Under the pieces are notes generated by a model, which searched no databases, was not told the origin of the DNA, and was given only the letters and a program-made list of their open reading frames with translations. Position numbers and translations under genes: made by a program. Below, piece after piece: positions 35,640-43,166 of a stretch of 64,000 nt of DNA (position 1 is its first letter; every line of letters starts with the position of its first letter). Origin of the DNA: Pleomorphomonas sp. JP5 (GTDB taxonomy: Bacteria; Pseudomonadota; Alphaproteobacteria; Rhizobiales; Pleomorphomonadaceae); contig NZ_JAMDLI010000022.1 in assembly GCF_023721815.1 (NCBI RefSeq), positions 372,001-436,000 of the forward strand, written 5' to 3'.

Positions 35640-36066
35640 GACAAGTTCGCTCGATATGGGGCGCTTTGCCGAGCTGGACCGGCTGATCGATCAGCTGATT
35701 TCCATCATCGATGACGAAAACGCGCTGCTTGCCAGCGGCATGCCGGCTTCGCTGGCCGCGACCACCGGCACCAAGAGCAATCTTGCGGGCAGCATAGAAG
35801 AACGCCTTAGGGCGCTCGGCGACGCCGGTCCGGTCTCGCCTGAGGAACGCGCCTATCTCGACGAGCGGATCACCCTTGTTCAGAGCAAGGCGAAGGACAA
35901 CCTGTCCCGCCTTGCTGGAGCCATCGGCGCATCGCGACGGCGGATTGCCGCCGTGGTGGCGGCCGTCCGGGAATCGGGAACCACGTCCGTTTACGGCCGT
36001 ACCGGCAACCGCGTTGCAGACGCGCCAAGCGGCCGCTCGTCGCTGTTGCCCGACCGGCTCGCCTGA
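35614..36066 (+). CDS. flgN: FlgN-like flagellar export chaperone
   Basis: 150 residues. The N-terminal helix (ELDRLIDQLISIIDDENALLASGMPASL) and following helices (IEERLRALG; VQSKAKDNLSRLAGAIGASRRRIAAVVAAV) match the FlgN fold that escorts FlgK and FlgL. It lies right before flgK. ATG 35614 has an AGGAG site; the frame is open further upstream inside the previous gene, but that part is a shadow. Similarity is by pattern only. Confidence 0.7.
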   Translation: MPSAKLPAETSSLDMGRFAELDRLIDQLISIIDDENALLASGMPASLAATTGTKSNLAGSIEERLRALGDAGPVSPEERAYLDERITLVQSKAKDNLSRLAGAIGASRRRIAAVVAAVRESGTTSVYGRTGNRVADAPSGRSSLLPDRLA

Positions 36067-36091
36067 GGCCGTACATCACCGGGGGACGCCC

Positions 36092-37828
36092 ATGTCGATA
36101 TCCGTCGCAAGCACCATCGCCCTGTCCGCTTTGCGGGCGGCGCAGGTCGGTATCAGCGTCACCTCTTCCAACATCGCCAACGCGGACGTCGACGGCTACA
36201 CCGTCAAGACTGCTAATCAGGTGTCGACGGTGTCGGCCTCGACCGGTTCCGGTACGGCTGTCGCCTCGATCACCGGCGGTGTCGACAAGTACGTGTTCGC
36301 ATCCCTGATCTCCGCCAACGCCGAAGTTGGGGCCGCTTCGGTCACCGCGAGCTACACCGACCGCCTACAGGCGCTGATGGGATCGACGACGGGCAGCGAA
36401 GATGGCGGGACATCCGTGGCGACGCTGGTGACCGATCTCCAAACTGCCGTCAACTCGCTCGCTTCGTCGCCCGAGGACGACACAGTCCAAAGCGAGGTTA
36501 TAGCGGCGGCCGACAGCTTGGCGAGTTCGCTGCGCGAGACCTCGTCTTCGATCCAGAGTCTGAGGTCCGATGCCGACCGACAGATCGCCGACGACATCGG
36601 TACCATCAACGATGCGCTTGAGACCATCGATGACCTCAATGACGCGATCCTGGCCGCGAAGGCGAAGGGAACCTCAACCGCGGATCTCGAGGATCAACGC
36701 AATGCCGCCATCGAGACCATTTCCGGGCTGATCGACATCAAGACGACCACCGCTTCCAATGGGGCGATCTACATCTCCACCACTGGCGGCACCGCACTGC
36801 TCACCAGTTCCGTGCACCAGCTGAGCTTCAGCGCGTCGGCGACCGTAAGCTCCAGTTCGGTGTTGAGTGGTGTCTCGGTGGATGGCAAGGACATCACCGA
36901 CGAGCTCTCCAGCGGTGAGGTTGGCGGCCTCCTGACCTTGCGCGACACCACGTTGGTCGAGGCGCAGGATGAACTCGACGCGCTGGCGAACGCCCTGATC
37001 GATACCATGAACGCGGTGACCGCCGATGGCTCGGCAGTGCCGGCGCCTGAAAGCCTCAGCGGCATTACGGAAGTATCGTCATCGACCGCTCTGTCGGCGT
37101 CCGGCAGTGTCCGCATCGCGCAGGTCGACGAGGATGGGGCGCTGGTCGCCTACACCGACCTCGATCTTTCCAGCTACGCCACGGTCGGCGATCTGGTTTC
37201 GGCTCTTGACGCCATCGACGGCATCGATGCCTCCCTCGACGGTGATGGCAAGTTGACCATCACCTCGACGACGACGGGTGCTGGTGTCGCCATCGGAGCG
37301 CTTGATGGCGACATGACTGGTGACGGCACCAGCTTCTCGAGTTACTTCGGTCTCAACGCCTTGTTCAGCGGGAGCAGCGCCGCCAACATCTCATTGTCTT
37401 CGGCGATTGCCGATGATGCGGGCGCTCTCGCCATCGGCACGCTCTCGACCTCGACGACGGTTGGGGCGACGGTGCTGACCTCCGGCTCGACGACGGTGGC
37501 CGATGGGTTGCTCGCGGCGATGACCGAAACGCAATCGTTCGAGGCCGTAGGAGGCATAGGTTCTTCCACCGTCACCCTCGGCGATTATGCGGCTCGCATA
37601 GTCTCCGATTTTGCCAGCCGGGCTTCGAGTGCCGAGGAGGCGGAAACCAGCGCGGAAACGCTGGCGACCTCACTCGCGGACACCATCGCCTCGCGGTCGG
37701 GCGTGAACATAGACGAGGAGACGGCGAAGTTGTCCGATTACCAGGCGCTTTACTCGGCGGCCGCTCAGATCATCCAGGCGGCCAACGACATGTTCGAGGC
37801 GCTGTTGTCGGCCGCCAAGTCGGCTTGA
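36092..37828 (+). CDS. flgK: Flagellar hook-associated protein 1, FlgK
   Basis: 578 residues. N-terminal D0 motif AQVGISVTSSNIANADVDGYTVK, a FlgK D1 helix region (YTDRLQALMGSTT, VTDLQTAVNSLASSPED, DLNDAILAAK, ADLEDQRNAAIETISGLIDIK) and the C-terminal D0 SGVNIDEETAKLSDYQALYSAAAQIIQAANDMFEALL. It links hook to filament with FlgL. GGGGGA site before ATG 36092. Confidence 0.93.
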   Translation: MSISVASTIALSALRAAQVGISVTSSNIANADVDGYTVKTANQVSTVSASTGSGTAVASITGGVDKYVFASLISANAEVGAASVTASYTDRLQALMGSTTGSEDGGTSVATLVTDLQTAVNSLASSPEDDTVQSEVIAAADSLASSLRETSSSIQSLRSDADRQIADDIGTINDALETIDDLNDAILAAKAKGTSTADLEDQRNAAIETISGLIDIKTTTASNGAIYISTTGGTALLTSSVHQLSFSASATVSSSSVLSGVSVDGKDITDELSSGEVGGLLTLRDTTLVEAQDELDALANALIDTMNAVTADGSAVPAPESLSGITEVSSSTALSASGSVRIAQVDEDGALVAYTDLDLSSYATVGDLVSALDAIDGIDASLDGDGKLTITSTTTGAGVAIGALDGDMTGDGTSFSSYFGLNALFSGSSAANISLSSAIADDAGALAIGTLSTSTTVGATVLTSGSTTVADGLLAAMTETQSFEAVGGIGSSTVTLGDYAARIVSDFASRASSAEEAETSAETLATSLADTIASRSGVNIDEETAKLSDYQALYSAAAQIIQAANDMFEALLSAAKSA

Positions 37829-37841
37829 AGAACGGGAAGAT

Positions 37842-38747
37842 ATGCCAATGGGCATGCGTGTCGCTACCTTCGCTTCGTCCGACCGTCTGTTGCAGGCGGC
37901 GCTGAAGATACAGGCCAAGCAAGCCGAGGCGACGCTGCAACAGGCGTCCGGACAGATTTCCGAGGATTATGGCGGTCTCGGCAGAGCGGCCGGATCTGTT
38001 GTCTCGTTGCAGTCGTCGATCTCGATGTCCAAGGCCTATGCCGAGGCGGCAAGCACGGCCGGCAATCGCGTCGAGGCGATGTACGATGCCGTCGACAGCA
38101 TCATCGACCAGATCACCGGCATGAAGGCGACCCTGTCATCCTTCTCGTCGACGACCAGCGGGACCGACGAGCTGAAGGTTACGGCCGAGGAGATGCTGGA
38201 GAGTCTTGCCTCGCTCATGAACACTCAACTCGGCGGTCGCTACCTTTTCTCGGGCAGCGCCGTGGAGATCGCGCCCATCGATTTGGGGAGTCTCGCGTCG
38301 GCAACCACGCCGTCAACCTCCGACACCAGCTACTACAAGGGAGACGAAGCGGCTGCGTCGGTGAAAGTTTCATCCGAACAGACGGTCACCTATGGCGTTA
38401 CCGCTGATGACGAGAATTTCGAGAAAGCACTCAGGGCCTTGTCGCTGGTCGCGTCCGGAGCCACCGACGATGACACGCTGTCGGAAGCAAGCGACCTCCT
38501 GGACGAAGCGATCAGCGGTCTCGCCACCGTGCAGACCCGTCTGTCGCTCAATGCTTCAGCGCTAAAAACGGCGATCAGCGATCAGGAGACCTATCAGGAC
38601 TTCGCCGACAACCTCGCAACCAGTCTCAGCGGCGTGGACGTCGCCGTTGTGGCTGCCGAGATGTCTGCCTACGAGACCCAACTGCAGGCGGCATATGCCG
38701 CTATCGGCAACATCGCCAGCCTAAAGCTGTCGAGCTATCTGTCCTGA
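37842..38747 (+). CDS. flgL: Flagellar hook-associated protein 3, FlgL
   Basis: 301 residues. Flagellin-like N-terminus (LLQAALKIQAKQAEATLQQASGQISEDYGGLGRAAGSVVSLQSSIS) and C-terminus (VQTRLSLNASALKTAISDQETY, VVAAEMSAYETQLQAAYAAIGNIASLKLSSYL). Short middle with the FlgL mark NTQLGGRYLFSG. It joins FlgK to the filament. Last gene of the module; 14 bases after flgK. Confidence 0.9.
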   Translation: MPMGMRVATFASSDRLLQAALKIQAKQAEATLQQASGQISEDYGGLGRAAGSVVSLQSSISMSKAYAEAASTAGNRVEAMYDAVDSIIDQITGMKATLSSFSSTTSGTDELKVTAEEMLESLASLMNTQLGGRYLFSGSAVEIAPIDLGSLASATTPSTSDTSYYKGDEAAASVKVSSEQTVTYGVTADDENFEKALRALSLVASGATDDDTLSEASDLLDEAISGLATVQTRLSLNASALKTAISDQETYQDFADNLATSLSGVDVAVVAAEMSAYETQLQAAYAAIGNIASLKLSSYLS

Positions 38748-38972
38748 CGGGCTGGGCAAGCCGCGGGGAAGCAAAAGAGTTTCGAGCGGGGCGCATTTAC
38801 CGTCCGTTCATGTCGTTTTGCCACAGCCCCGGTTTTTTTGTCGTACTTTTCAAAGCTGCCTTGTCTTTGCCTCAAAATCGTTTCATCCAACACGTGGCGA
38901 CTGAGCCAACCTGAGCCGACTTCGCCTATACGCGGCTCTCTTTTCGGGCAAATCAAGGTGACCTCCCAGACC

Positions 38973-39887
38973 ATGTCTCCGACGGTCGACGTCGGGCTGT
39001 CGCGCGTCAACGAGCAGGTGCTGCTCGCCATCTCCCTGATCGTCGCGTCGACGTTGCTCTTCGCTGCCTGCGATGTGGGCGCCAAGTTCATCCAGAATGA
39101 AGCCAGCGCCGAGAAGATCGCTTGGTGGAGAAATCTGACCTATGTGATCGTGGCCGTTCCGTTTGCGCTACGCCGCGAGGGGACGGCGGTGTTTCGCCCC
39201 ACGCACCCGTGGCTCAACATTCTGCGCGGATTGGCGGCGATCTGCGGCACCATCCTGTTCCTGCTCGGCCTGCAGCATCAAACCATCCCCGACGCGACGG
39301 CGATCGCCTTCGTTTCGCCGGTGTTCGTGATGGCGCTGTCGATCGTGTTTCTCGGAGAGATCGTAGGCGTGCGACGTTGGCTTGCGGCGCTGGTCGGCTT
39401 TACCGGTGTGCTGATCATCGTCCAGCCGGGAACCTCGAGTTTTCATTACGCATCGATTTTCACGTTGGTGGCGGCGTTTGTCGGCGCTTTCTCGACCATT
39501 CTGACGCGCAAGGCGGTGCGCGACAGCGCCGAGACCATGATGGTCTGGACGTCGGTCATCGGTCTCTTGGTGACGACGACGCTCGTCTGGCGCGAGATCG
39601 GAGAAACGTCCTGGCACGAGGTCGTCTTCGGACTTGCCGGCGGCCTGTTCTTTGCTCTGGGCCAGATCTGTTGCGTGTTCGCCTATCGCATGGCGCCCGC
39701 CTCCCTGCTTGCTCCCTTCAGCTACGTGCAGATGATTTCCGCTACGGCCGTGTCCTATCTGGTGTGGAGCATTGTGCCGGGCGTGACCACGACCATTGGC
39801 GCCTCGCTGATTGTTGCCAGTGGACTTTATTCGTTGCATCGCGAGCGATTGCGCGCCCGTCAGCGGCTTGAGGCCTTGAAGTTGTAG
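38973..39887 (+). CDS. EamA/DMT family transporter
   Basis: 304 residues with ten membrane helices in two EamA repeats. Marks are KIAWWRNLTYVIVAVPFALRR and GLQHQTIPDATAIAFVSPVFVMALSIVFLGE (first repeat), then SLLAPFSYVQMISATAVSYLVW (second). It exports or imports small metabolites; the substrate is unknown. ATG 38973 fits the usual N-terminus; the frame extends upstream without a good ribosome site. The 225 bases from flgL hold no visible signal. Confidence 0.87.
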   Translation: MSPTVDVGLSRVNEQVLLAISLIVASTLLFAACDVGAKFIQNEASAEKIAWWRNLTYVIVAVPFALRREGTAVFRPTHPWLNILRGLAAICGTILFLLGLQHQTIPDATAIAFVSPVFVMALSIVFLGEIVGVRRWLAALVGFTGVLIIVQPGTSSFHYASIFTLVAAFVGAFSTILTRKAVRDSAETMMVWTSVIGLLVTTTLVWREIGETSWHEVVFGLAGGLFFALGQICCVFAYRMAPASLLAPFSYVQMISATAVSYLVWSIVPGVTTTIGASLIVASGLYSLHRERLRARQRLEALKL

Positions 39888-39982
39888 TTTGCAGAAGCTG
39901 ACCGGTTGCTTGCGTGGACCGCGACAGCCACAATGGTCCCAGCTGATCGGTCGCATCGCGACCGTCAACGGGGGAAGCCGGG

Positions 39983-41746
39983 ATGGACATGTCAACGCCG
40001 GCCGCGCCGACAACGATCGTGATGGAGCGTCCGCCGGTGGCGTTCGGGCCCGTTCGACGCGCCGGGCTCGTCCATTTCAGGCTTTGGGCGCCGAATCTGG
40101 CTGAGGTTTCGCTGGCAATCGAAGGGCGCGACCCCGTGCCCATGGAGGGCGGTGACGACGGTTGGTTCACCCTGACGACTGCCGCTCCAGATGGCTGTCG
40201 CTATCGTTTTCTTCTCTCCGATGGCACCCTGGTTCCCGATCCAGCCAGCCGATTCCAGCCGGAGGACGTACACGGACCGAGCGAGGTCGTTCCCCAGGAT
40301 ATCTTTGGCTGGTCGGACCACCGGTGGCGTGGTGTTTCGTGGAATGAGGCGGTGATCTACGAGTTGCACTTCGGCACGTTTACGCCGGAGGGCACATTCC
40401 GCGCCGCCGCTGCAAAGCTTCCCTACCTGAAGTCGCTCGGCGTCACGGTCATCGAGATCATGCCGATCGGCGATTTTCCCGGTCGATGGAGCTGGGGTTA
40501 TGACGGGGTGCTGCTGTTCGCCCCCGACAGCCGCTACGGGCGCCCCGACGATCTCAAGTTCTTCGTCGACCGCGCCCATGCGCTCGGTCTCGCCGTGCTG
40601 CTGGACGTTGTCTACAACCATTTTGGCCCGGACGGAAACTACCTGCCGCTGCTGGCTCCGGCCCACACCGACCGATATGCGACGCCTTGGGGGGAGGCCA
40701 TCGACTATGGTCCGCGCGAGACGACGTCCATGCGCGATCTCGTACTCGCCAACGTCCGAATGTGGATTGGAGAGTTTCATCTGGACGGGTTGCGCATCGA
40801 CGCCGCTCACGAGATTCGCGATGTGGACCCCGGTCACATACTGGAGGACATCGCCGAGGCCGCTCGGGCCGCAGGCGGTGACCGGAAGATACATCTTGTC
40901 CTGGAGAGCGCCCGACTGGAACCTGATCGGATACCGCCGGTCGGTGGCTTTACCGCTCAATGGAACGACGATCTTCATCATGCACTTCACGCCGCCGCGA
41001 CCGGCGAGACCGACAGGGACTACGCCGATTACGCTGGGAGGCCGGATATTCTGGCACGGGCTCTCGCCGAGGGAGTGCTGTCTTGCGACGAGGCGGCGCC
41101 GGCGGTTTCTCCGCCTCAGGTCGCGTTCGTCTCGTTCCTTCAGAATCACGACCAGATAGGAAATCGGGCGCATGGCGAGCGGATCGGCATGCTGGCCCCG
41201 CCGGCCGCCGTTCGGGCGGCGACGGCTGCTTTCCTCCTGGCTCCACAGATCCCAATGCTGTTTCAAGGTGAGGAGTGGGCCGCGACTGCTCCGTTTCCCT
41301 TCTTTTCCGATCTCGCACCGGCGTTCGTCTCGGCGGTAAGGGAGGGGCGGATCGCCGCTTTCGCAGTCGATCCGGGCGATCTGCTCGATCCTTTTGCTCC
41401 CGCAACCTTCGAAGCCGCCCGGCTCGATTGGAGCGAGCAAAGCCTTAGGCATCATGCCCGGTTGCTCGATTGGCACCGCGCCATTCTGCGTGTTCGCCGT
41501 CGAGAGATCGCACCGCTTGTCGCGGGCATCCGAGGTGCAGGTCATTGGCAGGTGGACGACGGCGTTATCCGCATCGCATGGCAGGGGGAGGCGAGGGATC
41601 TGATGCTGACCCTCAACCTTGCTCCCAGGCAGGCGCCGTTGCCGGCTCCCCTGACGGGCAAGCCCATCTGGCGGGAAGGGCGAGCGGCGAACGGCCTATG
41701 CTCGCCGTGGTTCGTTGCCTGGTCGGTTCGGCGGCGGGAGAGATAG
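39983..41746 (+). CDS. treZ: Malto-oligosyltrehalose trehalohydrolase
   Basis: 587 residues, GH13. N-terminal CBM48-like domain (VHFRLWAPNLAEVSLAIEG), then the barrel: AVIYELHFGTFTPEGTFRAA, VTVIEIMPIGDFPGRWSWGYDGV, nucleophile Asp in LDGLRIDAAHEI, general acid Glu in IHLVLESARLE, transition-state Asp in FLQNHDQIGNRAHG. It releases trehalose from maltooligosyl-trehalose made by TreY. GGGGGAAG ribosome site. No treY or glgX gene in this window, so the partner is elsewhere. Trehalose serves as an osmoprotectant. Confidence 0.9.
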   Translation: MDMSTPAAPTTIVMERPPVAFGPVRRAGLVHFRLWAPNLAEVSLAIEGRDPVPMEGGDDGWFTLTTAAPDGCRYRFLLSDGTLVPDPASRFQPEDVHGPSEVVPQDIFGWSDHRWRGVSWNEAVIYELHFGTFTPEGTFRAAAAKLPYLKSLGVTVIEIMPIGDFPGRWSWGYDGVLLFAPDSRYGRPDDLKFFVDRAHALGLAVLLDVVYNHFGPDGNYLPLLAPAHTDRYATPWGEAIDYGPRETTSMRDLVLANVRMWIGEFHLDGLRIDAAHEIRDVDPGHILEDIAEAARAAGGDRKIHLVLESARLEPDRIPPVGGFTAQWNDDLHHALHAAATGETDRDYADYAGRPDILARALAEGVLSCDEAAPAVSPPQVAFVSFLQNHDQIGNRAHGERIGMLAPPAAVRAATAAFLLAPQIPMLFQGEEWAATAPFPFFSDLAPAFVSAVREGRIAAFAVDPGDLLDPFAPATFEAARLDWSEQSLRHHARLLDWHRAILRVRRREIAPLVAGIRGAGHWQVDDGVIRIAWQGEARDLMLTLNLAPRQAPLPAPLTGKPIWREGRAANGLCSPWFVAWSVRRRER

Positions 41747-41764
41747 CCCCCCGCCGCCGTGAGC

Positions 41765-42934
41765 TCAGAGGGCGAGACGCAAGATTTCCGCGATGGCTTT
41801 GCTGTCGAGCTTGACGAAGTTGCCAAGCGTTCGGCTGTCGTCGCCGGTGCCCTTCTTTGCCATTTCCTCGATCCGGTCGTCGTGGATGCCCAGCGAGGCG
41901 AGCGTCGTGCCGAGGCCGATCCTGTGGAAGAACGCCTCGAGGCGGGCAATGCCCTCACGCGCGGTCGCCTCCTTGTCGAACACGTCGAGTTCGACGTTCC
42001 AAACGCGCACCGCCCACTGGACGAAGCGGTCGATGTCATGGTGGAGCACGTATTTCATCCAGGCCGGGAAGACAACCGCAAGGCCGGCGCCGTGGGCGAC
42101 GTCGTAGATTCCGGAGACTTCGTGCTCGATGTCGTGCGAGGCCCAGTCGCCAATGCGACCGGTGTTGAGCAGATTGTTGTGGGCGATGGTGCCGGCCCAC
42201 ATCAGCTCCGACCAAGCGTCATAGTCGTCCTGGTTGGCCAGCACCTTGGGGGCCTGGGCGATAACCGTCTTCATGGTCGCTTCGATCAGCCGGTCGGTGA
42301 AGGCGACATTGGTCACGTTGGTGAAATAGCGCTCCATCAGATGCGCCATGATGTCGGCGGCGCCACAGGCCACCTGGAACGGCGGCAGGGTGGCGCAAAG
42401 GGCCGGGTTGAGGATCGAGAAGCGCGGGTAGAGGAACGGGCCTCCGACCGCGCGTTTCAGCCAGCCGTCCTCATTGGTGATCACCGTGCCGTCGCTTGAC
42501 TCCGAGCCCGCGGCCGGAATGGTCAGCACGGTACCGATGGGGAGCGCGTCGGTCGGCGTACCCTTGCCGACGTAGAAGTCCCAGACGTCGCCGTCGATCA
42601 CGGCTCCCATGGCGATCGCCTTGGCCGAGTCGATGGCGCTGCCGCCGCCGACCGCGAGGATGAAGCCCAGCCCGTGCTGCTTGCAAAGGCGCACGCCCTC
42701 GTGGACCAGGGAAAGGCGCGGATTCGGCTTGACCCCGGCGAGCTCGACCCACTCGACGCCAGCTGCCTTGAGCGAGGCGCAGACGCGATCGTAAAGGCCG
42801 GACGCCTTGATCGAGCCGCCACCATAGTGAAGCAGAATCTTGCGGCTGTAGCGGGCGGTTTCCACGCCGACCGATGTCTCGCTGTCCCGGCCGAAGACGA
42901 TCTTGGTCGGATTGAGGAAGGTGAAGTTCTCCAT
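41765..42934 (-). CDS. Iron-containing alcohol dehydrogenase (YqhD/BDH type)
   Basis: 389 residues, full length. The Rossmann-like half has the NADP-binding stretch ILAVGGGSAIDSAKAIAMGA; the metal half has CGAADIMAHLMERYF and DVAHGAGLAVVFPAWMKYVL, which carry Asp/His ligands for Fe2+ or Zn2+. Closest to butanol dehydrogenase/YqhD aldehyde reductases, which use NADPH to reduce toxic aldehydes. ATG 42934 has a GGAGAG site. Convergent with treZ, 18 bases apart. Confidence 0.9.
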   Translation of the reverse strand: MENFTFLNPTKIVFGRDSETSVGVETARYSRKILLHYGGGSIKASGLYDRVCASLKAAGVEWVELAGVKPNPRLSLVHEGVRLCKQHGLGFILAVGGGSAIDSAKAIAMGAVIDGDVWDFYVGKGTPTDALPIGTVLTIPAAGSESSDGTVITNEDGWLKRAVGGPFLYPRFSILNPALCATLPPFQVACGAADIMAHLMERYFTNVTNVAFTDRLIEATMKTVIAQAPKVLANQDDYDAWSELMWAGTIAHNNLLNTGRIGDWASHDIEHEVSGIYDVAHGAGLAVVFPAWMKYVLHHDIDRFVQWAVRVWNVELDVFDKEATAREGIARLEAFFHRIGLGTTLASLGIHDDRIEEMAKKGTGDDSRTLGNFVKLDSKAIAEILRLAL

Positions 42935-43166
42935 TGCGTCTCTCCCGTCTACCGGCGGTCCCTTTTTTGATGGACGGCGCGGACTTGGGCGCAACCTATG
43001 CGCCCGAGACGATCGACACAACGGGCAAGGAAGCGCTCACGCCAGCTCGAAGGCCAAGTCGCCGAGTCTCGTCTTCTGACGAGATGGCCAAGGCTAAGGA
43101 CGGGAGTGGAGCGCCACTGTGCGACTGCTGCCGACTACATCGGACAGGGCGCACCGGTTCTCGTGC

